This document shows positions 36,353 to 50,700 of a DNA stretch of 64,000 nucleotides, piece after piece. Within the stretch, counting starts at the first letter, position 1. Every line of letters begins with the position of its first letter. The notes under the pieces were generated by a model, which saw only the letters and a program-made list of their open reading frames with translations, searched no databases and was not told where the DNA came from. Position numbers and translations under genes: made by a program. The stretch lies in assembly GCF_003945595.2 (NCBI RefSeq), contig NW_024104356.1, positions 62,001-126,000 on the forward strand, in the 5' to 3' direction. This DNA comes from Pipra filicauda. Taxonomy: Eukaryota > Chordata > Aves > Passeriformes > Pipridae.

Positions 36353-39300
36353 TGCACTGCTGCTGCTCTCCGGTCAGGGTGATCCCAGGTGGGATGGCAG
36401 GGAAGACTCCTCCTGCCCCCTTGTTCTCACTGCAGAGCCCAATGTTTGCAGAGTATCTGCAGCAGGAATATGGGGATGGCGTTGTGCTGAAAAAATGGTG
36501 AGTGTGGCTCCTGATCTCTCACCTTCACTTGCATGTGTTGCCCCCCTCCACTCCCCATGGGAAAGTAGATCAGTCAGGTGGTCTTGTGCCGAAGGAGCTG
36601 TGCAGTGGATGATGCCTGGGCAGCACCAGCACATTTGGTGATGCAAATGGCCATGGGATGTGGGTTTTCATTTTACGCCTCCCATTCAATACTCTGTTAG
36701 GATCAGTGGAAGGGATTACAGCTGATAAAGCTATCTGTTGCTGTAAACAAAAGCGTTTTCTTTCAACTCTCTAAAAGCTCCAGCAGAGAAGATGATAAAA
36801 ATTCACTTGCTGTTCATGTTTCCAGGGTGTTCATGCCTCGGAGATGCACCAAGATGGTGGAACAGGAAGACCTAAGGGAGGGTATACATCTCCTGGGACT
36901 GTTGTCAGGAGTATTAAGAACAGTTTACAATAATATAAAACAAAGCATAGTGAAGCCAATAAACCCTTCACTAAAAACCACTTTTGCTGCTTTCCCTTGG
37001 TGCAGCACAGGCCTTGAATCTGATCCCCACCATCTTTCCCTGTGCTGATTTCTGTTACTAATTTCTCTTGCTGCAACAAGTGTTAAAATCCCAGCTGCCA
37101 AGCAGCAGGTCTGGGCTGTGTTTCAACAGTTCCCCCCCCCCTTTCCCAGGAGCTGTTGACATGCCTGTGCTTGCACCCTTTCTGCTATGTCCTCCATCCT
37201 GACCCAGCTTTTTCCTTTCCTCTCCCTCTCTCACTTTTGATGGGTTCAGGCTGGGGATGTGATGTGTGTGGTGGGAGCATGTCTACCCTGACAATATTCC
37301 TTGAAAACTGTCCCAACCTGAGTAGAGCAGAAAACTAGTGAGAATATTTGAATTGCTGCCTAGTTCGAAGGCTTCTCAGGTGATATTGCACAGGGGCAAA
37401 TGCTAGACAGACACTGGAACTGGGAGGTCTCTTCCCTGCAGAAGGTGCTCCTGAATTCCTCAGCTGTGGTGAGGCCAGCCCAGCCAGCCCACAGGGTCCC
37501 CTGGACCCACTGTCTTTCATTTGGGTTCTAAAGGTGCTTTAATTCAAACTTTGTTCCTCCTGCTTGGAGCAGCTCTCTCCCTGGGTTTCCACTAAGTGCG
37601 ATGTGCTGGAGTCATGGGAACACCTTCAGGCCAGGATGGTGTTTGGAGTAAAACACCCCACTCCTCCGAGTGGGGCTGCCGTGGGTGCTGTCCCGTTGGC
37701 ACTGTGCACGCAGGGGCCTCGTCCCATGGCCGTGGCGGATGGGGGCAGGCGGTGAGCAAGCCTTGCCTGCAGGCTTTGCCAGGTGAGCAGCAACTGGCTT
37801 TCTGCTTCCCTGCAGGCTGCTCCCTAACATGTCTGTCCCTGCCTGTTTGTGCCACCGCCTGAGCCCCAGGGGTGGGGAGGGCAGACAGTATCCCCGGTGC
37901 TGCTCCAGGATCCAACTCCGAAGCTCTCGGCATCCCCGCTTAGTGCAGGCGAGTGCATGCATGTGTTTTACGAGGCTCAGTTCACCGTGCCCGCTCTTTG
38001 TCTCTCTCCACCCCTTAAAATTTCCAAATCTTACTTTTTTTTTTTTTTTAATCCCCATCATATGAATGCACAATTCATGCATCCAGGGCATCTGATTACA
38101 GTCAAAGTGCAGATCTTTTCCCTTTAACATCTCTACAGTGTGCTATGCCATATTAACTCTGTTGGGAGGTTATCTGGGCAATAAAGTGGAAACATGGTCC
38201 TGGATGTTTAGCTCTTGCACTGAGTAAAGACTTCTCTTTCTTGTTTTAAAGCAACGTACCGGCTGTCCCATTTTGAGCCTGGCTTTCTTCCAAGTGAGCC
38301 TGTGTGTGGGCACGTGTGGATTATCTTTGTCTCTATGGCTACCCTGGAAACTTTTGAACCAGAAAATTCAGTGGAGGGATTGAGTCTAAGATACTGGTTT
38401 CCTACAGCTTCTATGGAAATAGTTGCTGGGTGGTAGGACTGTACCTTGTTCATGTCTCCCGAGGGGCTGAAGCAGAAACTCAGTGTTAAACATCAGAGAA
38501 CCAACAAAGAGCTCACACTCACAGTCTGAGGAAAGAGATACATAAAAAAATCCCCCATAAAAATCAAGCTTTGATAGTTCTATCACTCAAGTGTATTAAT
38601 ATTAATTAGGTCATTTTACTAATTACCTGTTCATCTGTATGTAAGGGGCACTTGATAGCTTGCTGATGGGTCCCAGCTGGAAACTACAGAGCATGAGAAA
38701 CAGACCTTGAGAGTCACGTGTGTGCAAGAAGGGGTTGATTATTACCTCCAAGAGCTCTTCTTTGCTAGGGCTTTAAGTCATTTTGGCAATTCCTGAGGTT
38801 TCATGTGGGATGGAGAAGTGCTCTCTCTGATGAGGGTTAAACATGTGCTTTTTAAAAGAATTAGTGCATGTAAGCTATTCACTGGTGTGTGCTTGCTAAG
38901 AGCTGCTGTCAACATTTTGAGAAGATAACAAATAACAGCAGTTACAAATATCATCATCATCATCCTTATTATATTTTGTCTCTTTTCAGGCACCTCCCCA
39001 GTTGGGGATTTAAAGATGTTTCTAATTAGCCAGTGTTTCAGGCTCTGGGAGATGACTTGCTGAGACACTGTTGCAGAGATGTCTGTATTCTGTCCCTCTC
39101 TGGAGCTTATTCTGGGGTGAGCATCATCTCTGCTCCCCTCATGTAGGTCACACACTCTGTAGTGAGCGTAAGGAGCTAAAGCAAGAGATTGGAAGGGGAA
39201 CCTCGTGTTTCACATTTCCTGTGGGCTTTAGGTCTCCTAGAGGGGAGACATTCACTGAAGACTTAATGGCTTGTCTTGCACCAGCAGTTGGATGTGCAAG

Positions 39301-42300
39301 TCCTTTTTCTTTCTCTGCCCTGTCCAGCTGCAGTGGCACACAGCTACTGTCTGGCACAAGCAGGTTTTCAAGCCTTACCATGTCTCTGGGTATTTCCATG
39401 CTAGGCTGGACTCTGGGGTTAGGTAAAGCTTGGGAAGGAAAGATTTGGTGGTAAGCAAATGTATAGTCTGTATAGTCTCTTGACAGTCTCTCTAGACTAA
39501 GTATGGGAGTCAGGTCCTATGGGTGATTTTTTTCAGCATGTTTTTAAACATAAGTGGTGACATTTCCCATGTTTCAGTCATTTCATGCCTGATGCAATAA
39601 TCTTCGGAGCCATTCAAACTATTTTTTACTCATTTAGTGAAAATTAGCAGAGATTGGCTTTTAATTTTTGTACTTAAAATACTATGAATTCGATGTCAGA
39701 GAACTGAATGGAAAGTATTCTTCTGTGTCAGTCCCCTGGACAGACCTCCTTGGTTCTGGTCCCTGCAGAACCCACCAGCTCATTGTCATTTTGGGCAGAA
39801 GAGATGCCAAAACTGGCCTCATCCTCCCCCAGCCTAAGAGTATTTTGGCAGAAATTTGGCCATTTTAAGGCAATTGTCTTTTTCTGGCTTGTCAAGTCTT
39901 TTCTTTCCTATTATTTGCTTTCTCCTGAAAGCTGCTGCTGTTTACACCCCTGCTGATAGCAGGTTGTCTGTCAGACTTTCCTAATTCCTTCCTCAGCTCC
40001 CTGAACTCAATTCCCTTTTTCCAAGTGTTTCTTGTTCATGCAGCACAACACAGCCCTCAAGTTCAGACTAAGCTGCCAGAGAAAAGGCTGTAGTTCCCAG
40101 ATGTTCATCAGGTGGGAATTATGATTGTGGAATAGGTCTGAACTAGTGCTCCTTTGGCATCAGAGCAGAAGGAAGGACAAGGTCACAAGCTAATGTTGCT
40201 TTCAGAGAAGAGACACTGAAGGCTTGGTCTGAGATGTGGAAACATGGAGGGGAAACAAAGAGGAGAGAGAGAAGTGTCCTTCCCTGAAACAAGAGCTGCT
40301 GTTGCTCAAAGCAAGGAGTGAAATAACATTAAATGTAATTGATGATGTGGCAAAAGTGGTGGAGACAAGGCATGGAGGTAGCTGCCTCTGGACATCTGCA
40401 CATGAACAAACAGCTGTCTCAGGAAGAAATTCATTTGCCCTGGGAAGAAATTACTCTGGATGGGAACTGGTTAGGGCACGTTTACTTCAGCACAAGGCTT
40501 CATCATGCAGGATTTTTCCCTCCCCTTAGGACATCTGGGGATTTCCTGGCTGATCCTGTTCATGCTGCTTTCTCTGGGTGCTTGAGAGATCTCTAATAGG
40601 TGCTTGTGAGCAGCTGTGATGGAAAAGCATAGAGCTGGCCTAGCTCATTAAGGGAGAATGGGTTCAGACCAACTAAGGTGATCTGGGGGCATTAATTGGT
40701 GGAAGATAAGGACTAGGTTTTTTCTTTTCATTGCAGCAGCCTTCTGAATGCATGATGGGATCTGGTGAGATAGGTAAATGGATGCTGTGTTCATGGAAGC
40801 AATGAAATAAGATTCTCTCTGCTTTTGGCAAGGGTCCTTTGCCCTGCTGCATTGCCTCAGCAAGGCGTGTTCATCTTCCAGTCATTACTCATTCACTTGT
40901 TATTTCATTTTGTGGAAGAGATTATAACCAGCTGAGGAGATAGGGCAATGTGAGAGCCCAGGCTGCTGTCTTAAACCGCTGTATTGTCCCTTTGTCTTTG
41001 CTTTGTCCTCCTTCCAAACCCATGGCTATCCAGACCATACAATGGAGAGCAGGCAAGAGCATTCTTTAGGAGCAGACAGTTTGGATTTGTGTGAGTTGAG
41101 TTGCCTAACGCTGGAGTTATGTTGTTCATTGTGGAAAAATCAAGGGCTGGAGTCTGGAGCCTGGAACTTTATTCCCAGCTCTGCCACTGATGCCTGCACA
41201 ATCTTGAGCAGATGACCTTCAGTTGCTCCAGCTGTCTGATGTATGTAAGCATTGTGATGGTGCAGTGTTGATTTCAGAGAACTTATAAACTGTGATGCAT
41301 TTTAAGGAGAGTGAAGGCTCGGGGCTGCAGGACTTCTTCATCAGGTAGCTGGTTACTGCAACCTTTGAATCAGCCAGGCCCCAGCAGGTGGATTGGAGGG
41401 AGCCCAGCATCAAGATCTGAACCTGAAGACTCACAGTAGCTAATTCAGTCATGAAACAATGAGATTAGGGGTGCTCACACTTTCCCTTAGAACCTGACTG
41501 TTCTTTGATGAAAAAGTCTTTAGGAGACAAGACTATCCCTAAACGAGTCTGTTCAGCAAATTGTATGCTGGGACTGTTGTCCTGGGGGGACCTCAGATCA
41601 ACACATTTGTTTTAAGTGATAATAGCATTTGATCAAGTAGCTCAGGTGTAGAGTTAGATTTATCACTTCTAGGAGACAGTCTGACCTTTGCTCCCAGGGT
41701 CTTACAGTTCGGGACCAAACCTTGGTCGCCCTGAAGCTGTTCACCTAACTGGGAGAAACATTCTCCCCATGAATAATAGGTTATTACTGCCTGACTTTTC
41801 TCAAGGGCAAGTTGGAGACTAATGGTGCCTCTTATGTGCCTAGGCTCATGTGTGTTTTGGCACGTACACCTCTTTGATATGAAAAATCACTGGGTTGAGA
41901 AAATGCAAATCACTTCTGCAAAATTGCTGATTCTTGTTGTATGAGGAAAAAAAAACCCCACACCCAAATCTTTCCTGAAAGTCTCAAGTTTGAGGAGCGT
42001 GCAACCTCTGCCATGCTTGGTAATCACAGTGCCTGCTGCCAAGCAAGAATAGAAGTTTTTCAGCAGGTAAGAAGGTGATGGTGATGTGGATTGTGTTTGG
42101 TGCTGTGGGGAAACATCTGTGTTTCCCCCCACCCCGCTGGGTGGTTTGTAGTGGGAGCCATGTCAGGGTGAGGAGCATCAAAAGCAGCTGTGTCTCCTGG
42201 GCTTCTGCATGGGGTCAGTTTTGCTTAATCTGCATAGCCTGAGTTAAAAATCAGGTCAGATGCACAGCTCAGGGTTATTGCCTGGGGTTTATCTTAGTTT

Positions 42301-44079
42301 GGGCAGCTGCAGTGCATGAGGTTTTTTGTGAAGAGGCAATTTTTGAAGCAGGAAATTTTTGAAGCAAGGTAGGTGAGGTAATTACCACAATCCTTTTCTT
42401 GGATTTTGCTAAATGCCTCCAGCCTTTGCAGGGCTGAAAAGAGAAAGAAATCAGACTTTCTCCCCACACCCTGCCCCGTCTTACTTTAACTTGTATGTTC
42501 AGAGATAATAGCATGCCAAAATAAAAGGGGAATTATTTATTTGGTACTAAAAGCACAGTCAGTGTCAGAGCAAGGGACTTGCACCTAAATATCTATTCAG
42601 TGTGACTTATATGGCTGTCCTTGCCATAGATACAAGGACTTTCTTCTGTCTGCTGGCTTGATGCTAACAGTCATTCTGTCAAGGATGGGATTTTTATGAT
42701 CCCTTTTTCATAGATGTGTACTGCTGGACAGAGTGATGAATTTACTTCTTCAAGGTCTCTTAGGGATGGAGAAGCAGGATAGGAGGGCCTGAATCCAATT
42801 CTCTTGAATCCTCGTGCACAAACTTGGCCCTGAGACTGTTTATGGGACCTTCCTGGTGTCAGGATTGACTTTCCTGAAGTCAACTTTATTGTACCAGCAC
42901 AAATTACTTTAAGCAGATTATGGCCAGGGCCACATTAGCTTCTTTCAAGGACTTTACTGTGAAACAGAGTGTACAAGAATTGGAGTAGGATCAGGAATAA
43001 AGAAAGTACCGAAAACAAAGCTCTTTGGCCTCACAGACAGTAAGGTAATAGGCACTGAGACTTTCTTAGTCTACCAGAATCCATTTTTAGTCTTTGTTTA
43101 ATTAATCCTCTTTCATTTGCATTTCCCCTTTTTTGGCTAACGCTGTTTTGATGAAGAAACATGCCAGAGCCTGTGACTTCCATGACAAGTCCATTCACAG
43201 GCTCTCATGTTGAGCCAACAATACTGACTCTATCTCAGACAGACCAAAGATGAGGACACCAGTAGCAAAGATTTAAAAAGTGAAAATTAGGGAAATTACC
43301 TTCTATGGGAAAAAGAGAGAGAGAGGGAATTCGCCATCTTTTGAACACGGGATTAGCTGGGAGGAGGCCAGACAGAACTACAATAGGCAATAAAGTCAAT
43401 CTCCCTGTTGAAAACAGGATTTCTAGTACCTAGCAGAGTTATAAATTCTTGTTTTCAAGCTTGCCTTTTGAAGATGTTTTATGGGTCTCTTTTGAGAACC
43501 AGGGCTGAGAGGTCAAAGGCTGCCCAAATAAAGGTATGTACTCTTTCATAGCATCATCTGAGTTGTGGGACTTTCGAGAGGATGCTGTAAATGCTCAAAA
43601 TTTCCAAGTGCTCAAGGAGAAACTGGGAAAGTTAGTGGGGGTTAAAATCTCATGGAACAGTCTTTGATCTCCACCCACTTTTGTCTACTGTAGGAGACGA
43701 GGCTATGTGGACCTGTGGTCTGAGCTGATACAGCTGCTCCTGTGATGGGCTGCTTGTTTTGAGAGACATCCCAGTGATAGGGCCACTTGAACGTGTTCAT
43801 GAAGTGCCTTAGAAGACTGCAGTTCATCCAAGTACCTTTGGATAGGTAGAACAGCAAACTGTGAAATGAGGGGTGGAAGGGGTGGGTGGCAGAGGATAAA
43901 TCTCTCTGTAATGTTATTGGAAAGATAAATGTTTCCAAAATAATATTGCTGTGGGAACTTAGGAATGTATCTTAATATCTAGGAATACACATTGGCAAAC
44001 ATATTGTATTAATAAGGTAAAACAGATATTCCTGGATGTGATAGCCCAGATTTTTTCATTAAATAGAGCACCAGCAAGT
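36353..44079. other. Intron 1, mostly unique sequence, no gene recognised
   Basis: No coding exon or RNA gene recognised. Small simple tracts: a C run at about 37132-37141, a T run at about 38036-38049, and GA-rich bases at about 43312-43326. An AT-rich patch with clustered homeodomain-like words (TTAATATTAATTAGG, then CTAATTAC) lies at about 38595-38625 and may be regulatory. Confidence 0.6.
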
Positions 44080-44770
44080 GGAGGTGCTATTTTAGGTTTT
44101 GTTTTGGTAACTAGTGTTGATATTAAAAGGGCCTGGTTGTACAGAGGAATCTTGGACTTAGTGCTCATAAAATGGATTCCTTTTAAATTAAATGGAAGCC
44201 TAAACAAAAGTAGATCTGGAACTAGGATACTTGTCTTTGAAAGGGCAGACTTTGGAAAATGAAAAAACCTGGTGTGTGAAGTCATCTGGGCAGAGAATCG
44301 TGAGAACTTGAATGCAGAGCTTCTCTCTAATTCAGAGGTGCAGAAACTATCTGGATCAGGGATCCTAAGCAAAGGAGAAAAACAAGGCAGGAAAGGGCTC
44401 CTTGCTGGAGCTGGTGAATAGCCACCTTAAAAAGGATAGTTGGGATTAAACAGAGAGTCTGTAAGGAACGGAAAAAAAAGATGAATTGGCAAAAAAGCAA
44501 TGTCTTAGAGGTCAGGAAGGGTAGGGATAAAATGAGAATTGCCAAAAGTCAAGCTGCGTTAGGCCTGGCAAAAGAAATTAAAACAAATAGCAACAGGTTT
44601 CTCAGCTACATAAATAAAAAGAGACTTGAAGCTGCTGTGCAGTGAGAACCAACTGGAAGATCAAAGATGATCTAGGTATGGCTCCAGTATTAACCAAACT
44701 TTGCTTCAGTGTTCAGTACAGTTGGAGGGGATGAGGACATGGAAACCTTGGACTCTAGGGAAAAACTAAA
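44080..44770 (+). mobile_element. Old CR1-like LINE fragment, 5' region
   Basis: Blocks such as GGAACTAGGATACTTG (44218), AGGTCAGGAAGGGTAGGGAT (44510), AGAATTGCCAAAAGTCAAGC (44535), GGCAAAAGAAATTAAAACAA (44567) and TTTGCTTCAGTGTTCAGTAC (44700) match in order what I know of the 5' portion of old CR1-family LINEs, upstream of the reverse transcriptase. It is in the same orientation as IGFBP2 and broken by many stop codons. Most bird CR1 copies keep only the 3' end, so a copy that keeps the 5' part is less common. Weak similarity may continue to about 45100. Boundaries and subfamily are uncertain. Confidence 0.6.
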
Positions 44771-47700
44771 AGTCAAATAATTAAATTGCTTGAAATCAGT
44801 CAGAGGGCAGGAGCACCAGCCCTGGTGGAAACTGTACATGTGAAGGTGTTGAGTACCTGTGATTGTCCTGAGTTCATTGCTACGAAGAGAAAAAGCCCAG
44901 GAAAATTTTAGGATAAATGACGCGGATGGTTGAGAGGGTCTGGAATGGAATAAAAATTAATCACATAGAGTGCTGGGATGAGCAGTGAAAGATCAGGCTG
45001 GAGACCTTGATGAACGGGACTTTTGCTAGAGAAATGTGCCAGTGGACAGCTAAGCCCTGTATGTTTTAATCGATCCCAGAGTGAGGTTGGACTGCCATTC
45101 CGGCCTTGCTTTGCAAAAACCACCCAGGCTCATCCTATATCCAGAGAGAAGTGTCCCATGGGGAATGAAGTGTTAACCCCTCTGAAAGCAGCTGGCAAGC
45201 CCTCAGCAGCAGTCATGAGCTAGAAAAAAATGGATGTGGGCAGGCACAGGTGCAGGGAAGAGCTCCAGGGGAGTGGGAACATGTGCCACGCGGAGGGCTT
45301 GGCAGGAGAGGGCTTGGCTGCTCCCACAAGTTTCAGGAGGAAAACAAAGACAGGGAGGGGAAAGAGCACTGTGAGCTAGAGAAGAGTGCTGGCATGAGGA
45401 CAGCATACCATAACTCAGCCCTAATAATATCCTGTCTAGAAAATACAGCATCTTTTGCTGGCTGGAGCACTGTCCTTCTAGGACATCTCCAGGTGATACC
45501 ACAAGGTCAGGGCAGATACTTTTCTGCTCCCAATGAGGGTTGTGTGATGTGGTTGATGGCAAGCCTCATGTCCAGTGGCTCATGAGGCCCTTGCATTAAT
45601 CCCAGGGAGGATTTCATTTTTTCCTTAAACCAAGAATTTTCTAAAATGTTTTAGTTCTCTTCATGAGCCCAGCAGGTTTTGTCAACACACAAGGAAACAT
45701 AGTGCTGACCCTGCCGTGCTAATGCTCCTTCAGCTTGACAGAAGGCAAGTTTTGTCATGGGAGGGTGATTGTTAAAGATCAATATTGATCCACCAAATTA
45801 CAAATAACATTATGCTCTCGGAATTCGGGGTCTCAGTCAAATTGGAATTGGGTTGAGGCTAAAGCAGTATTTTCTGCTTTGCAATACGTTTTCCTGAATT
45901 TTCAAAGGGAATGAAGATGTGTTTTTTCTGTTGCTGTTAATACTGTTTTCTAGGTATGGATCCTTGGTCTGCCTGTTTTTTAAAAAATTGTTGTTGTTTT
46001 TTTTTTTTTTTAAATTGTAGCAAACCAAGCGGCATGATGTGCTCTGACCTAAAACAAGTTTCCATGTACTTATTTATTTACTGAGATTTTATTGCTCAGC
46101 ATTTCAGGGTAGCAGAAGTGTCCTATGTGTTTGTTTTCTTTAGGCTCTAAAGTTTGCCCTGCAGCCAAACCAAATTACTCCAGCTTTGGAGGGGGGGAGC
46201 TGAAATGAGAAAATCTGTACTTTGTGACCTTAAACTTTCAATGAAAGGGGATTTTGCAAATGGAGAAGTGGGAAGTGATCAGAAAGTGATTATTTGCAAT
46301 GGGGAAGTGGGGGAAGACTTTAAAACAAAGCCCTTATACAATGCCAATAACTAGGTAATGTGGTAAAGTTAGGAACAGAGAGAGAGAATCAGTTGCTCAA
46401 GAGGAGGTATCAGGTACGTTGTCTGAGCCCCAACAGAAACAGGGAGAAGGATTAGCTGGCATCTCTAATACTTTAATTACGAATGAAACAAAAGCTGGCA
46501 GGAGAGGAATCGAGAAGTGTCACATGCCTTTAAGGTCTCCAGAAGGCTCTTCCCCATATTACAGTGGGCCTTTCTAGAGTGATTTATTGCTGTCACTCAG
46601 TGAGGGTTGGATTTTAAACATTTGCTTCTCTCCACCTCCAAGCTCCCCCATCATGGCTGTGCTGCCTTTGGGGCAAAAGAGAAAGATGCACTTCGGATTG
46701 TTTATGGCTCATTCTACAGTTTCATTCTAGGAACATCCCAGGGAGGCTGATGGCTGTTTTGATGCCAAATATGCATCAGCCTTCTGCCATTTTCCAGTTA
46801 ATTTGTCTGGATGACTCCTCTGATGACTTCTCACATTTTCCACCATCTGATGCTCTGTTAAGAGTTTGTTCCTTTGTCCATCTCTGGGGCTGTTTTACTG
46901 TATAGATGCTGCTTCATTTTCTGTCCTGTTTAAGGATTTATGCTAATGCCCTGTCAGTCATGGCAACTGATCAGGGCCACTTTTGTAAGGAATCATCATC
47001 TGGAGACCTCCATCCCAGCTCCACCTCAGTAGGTGTGATCTGAGCACTGCCCTTTTCATTGGTGGAGGTTCTTGGTTTAGGGATCAGTGCATACAGTGTC
47101 AGCTCTTCTCCTGTGTGCATCCATCTCTGATGCTCCTAGGTTAATTTTTCACAGCGTAAAGTCCAGAAGGACAGTGTCCCATCCTCGAGCCTGCCTCCTC
47201 ATCCAGTTCAGACCACAGATTTTTGCTGTGTGAACTGCTGTTTTGACTAGGATACTACAAAAACCATTTGGTTTTGACTTTAAAATCACTGAAAACACGA
47301 GACACTATCACAACCCTTTTATAAACTATACCAGTGGCTAATTATTTGGATTGTCCGTGTTTGTGTAATGCAGCAGTATTCATCTCAGTAAAAGTTGTGT
47401 ATTTATAAAAGTCTTATAAAAATTTTGGTCTTTCTAGACTTCACTTTCTAGGTGAATTCAGATTTTCCCTGGTTGCTCTTTTTGCCTTCTAATATCTTAT
47501 CTGACCAATATGTCCTGCTTTCTTCTGTGGTGCTCCATTATATATTTTAGGAAAGAGAAAGAAGCTTGTGTGGAATTTGCTCTACAGGTTTTATTCACTT
47601 TTGGTTTTCATTATGGATAAGCAGTTTCCATTCTCCTCTTTTCTTACACTTCATTAATAGCAAGTATTTATGCTGCCCCACCAAAGGGGCAAAGCCCTGC

Positions 47701-50700
47701 CCCACCGATTTCTAGTCTTTTCATACATCTCCCATTCTGCTGTGGGGGCACTGGGAGCAGAGATGATACATCTTTGTAGGGAAGGATCCAAACACTGCAG
47801 ACATTGGGTGTATTTTGCTCCTTTGGAGCAAATGGGAATGAAAGACCTTCCTAATTCTCTTTCAAATAGGGGAGGACGTACCAGCTGGTGATCTTTTGTG
47901 CAGAGAGAGTGGAAGTGCTCTGAAACTGGACATGCCCATTCTGCCTTCTCTGGTGCTATAACAAATCCTATCTTTGAATGCAGAATTTGCATTACCACTC
48001 CTGTGAGGTGTTAAATGTATCTGTTAACTCTTCCCTGCTGACTACAAAACCTTCCCTTCTGGGCTACCTGTTTGCTGCTCCTGCAGGCATGCTTTCTAAG
48101 TGATGTAGGAGAGAGTCGTAGCGAGATGAGTTGTTAACTCAGCTCTTGCAGCTTTAGGGATGTCTCTGGTCTGAAGGAACTTGATGTGTAGGGATCAGCC
48201 CAGGGAAGGTGGTAGAAATGAGATCAGTCCAAGGATTTTCTTACCCTGGTATTCAATAGGAAGAGTCAAATGCAAATATGATGATTGCAAGCATATGTGG
48301 CTGTGGCTGTCCATCTTGAGACCTGTTTCAGTGAAAACTGGATTTATCTGTTTGCCAAGAGCAACATGCTTTTCCCTTTAACCCTCAGGAAGCCTTTCAG
48401 CTTTAGTCTGGCTGACACCATCATGGTTTATTTAGCAAGGCAAAGCATGATGAGGCTGAGGGTGTGGTGTGAGAGGCCACAGCTGGGCTTTGTGAAAGGC
48501 AAGGAGAAAACAATTAGGAAAAAGCAAGTGTTTTGGTGCAGAGTTTTAGAGTGGGACTTGTAATGTTCAGTGGTAAATAGCTGGTTAATCAATGCCAGAT
48601 TGTCTCTTGGAAGGTCTCTTAATTACTTCAGCCTATGCCAGACACTGATATCCTTGAAACCTGAAAAATCCCATTAGAAGGTGCTTTCCTTCAGGCTGAG
48701 CCAGCATGTTTTGCTGTGTGACAAGAGTGAGTGCCGATGGGCTGGGGCCATCAGGACAGCAACGGGGGTCTCTCCCTGCATCAGGGCACCCTGTGCAGCT
48801 TGTCAGGAGCTTACAGTGAATCCCTCGCTCTAGGGTGGTGTCCTGGCTCTTCAGTTAGACAGGCAGTGGTAAGAACTGCTGCTGCTGTTTTCCATGTGCT
48901 TTGGCTTTGTTCCTGTGCCCTCAGCCTATGCCAAAGCCTTCTGTAGTTCTGAAAAGGCCGGGCATTTTTCTTTCTTTTCAAAGAAGAGGTGTCCTGGCTC
49001 CCAGCCCCTCACAAGGGCTGCGGTTGATTTTGGAGGCATGATGGAGGTGTGCATGGCACACAGCAGGTGCACATTGCTTTCTGAAGGTCACCTGTTGGCT
49101 AAGGGATCTTCAAAACCTGTCTCAATGGGGCATAAAAACCTGCACTATGGTGTTTAGGTCTTTCTGCTGACTTGTTCCTATGGGCTGAGAGGGAGAACTA
49201 TGAAATTGTGAATAGGGGGAGGAACAAGAAGATCACTATTTTTCAGTTTCATTCAGCATCCCATTAACAGATCAAGCAGGGCAGAGAACTGAACCATGAC
49301 GGTCATAGCTGTAGTAAGTTTGAAATGTCCTTGATATAAATGGTTTCTAAAAGGAAGCATAGAAATTCATAGTGTATGACTGGCTATGAAACATGTGCAG
49401 CCTCTGGCTTGGAAAGTCCCCGTGCCATTGGTTTCCAGAAGCAGAGGAGATGATCAGTCCTAACACTCCTCCTAACATCAGCTGCTGACCATAGCTGTAG
49501 CTGCTTGTGGATCACAGAGATCAGTCCAGTGCTTGAAAAGCACACTGGTGCCTTGGCAGGGAGACATAAGGATGTCTTATGTGCTGGGGCCTCAAACAAG
49601 TTGCCTGCAGCTGGACAGGTCTGCTCTGCTCATCCTTCAGCCTCTCTATGGATGAGTCTCTGTGTCATGGACTCATGGCTGGTTTAGTCTCTGCATAAGG
49701 AACTGCCACAGCTCACTCCCTTCTGCTCCCTGTCTCACTGGGAACTGTTTTCATCTCCAGTGAAACAAGGGTGCCTGAGTAACTATCAAACCCACAGCAA
49801 CACCCACTAACAGTTTGGGTTAGGAAGTGCAGAGTTTAATTACATTTTAACTCTCTTTCACTTCACTATTCAGATATTTCTTTTCCTGGGCTTGAAGTCT
49901 TGTTGGGCTGGGACAGGAAGGACCAGGGGAGCTCATTCGGCTGCTGCTAATATGCCTTGCTTTTTGCTTGCTTCAAGGGTGGCTTTTGTGTTTAGACATC
50001 TGAGAAAAGATACCAGGCAGCAGGGACAAAAGATAGTTGGACTCGGCACTGCAGCATGAAATCAAACTGGAACACAGCACTGGGAGAGCTGACAGTGCTT
50101 TGAATATCTTATTCTTGTAGGAAGAGGGACAGGCAGGACATTGACGCCTGCTTCCATTGGAAGAGTTGAAACTCAGAGTTTACAAGGTGTGACACTGGCT
50201 GAACAGGACACCCTTGTACGTGGTGGGCAGGAGAACAAGTAGCTGATGGTCAGGGCAGAACAGCTGGGGAGATGACTGGTGAGAGTTCAGGAATGTACCT
50301 GATGGGCATGAAAAGCAAGCGGTATAACTGAGGAGCTTGATTCTGAGTGTCTGAAACAGATGGTGGGGATTGCTGCATCACACCCGTGACGTGTGGTGGT
50401 GTGATGAGGCATCACTTGATCTAGCCAGTCTACCCTGAAGCTGTAATAGTCCTGGTTTCAGCAGGTTACCCTGCTTTTAGCAGGTATAGAGCTCCTGGGC
50501 TGCACGTGTGAGTTGTATCCTGTGTTAGCATTAAGTAGCATAATGTATTTGTGTGCATTTGGTGCTCCACAAAAGCCAGGCTGCCTGCTGAGCACTCCCA
50601 CCCTCAGTCTGCAGTGAGAGAAATGTGTCTGGGGCAGTGCCCATGCCATATCATGGCCTGAAAGCTGTGGAAGGATGCTGGGCACGGGACCCTGGGAGGA

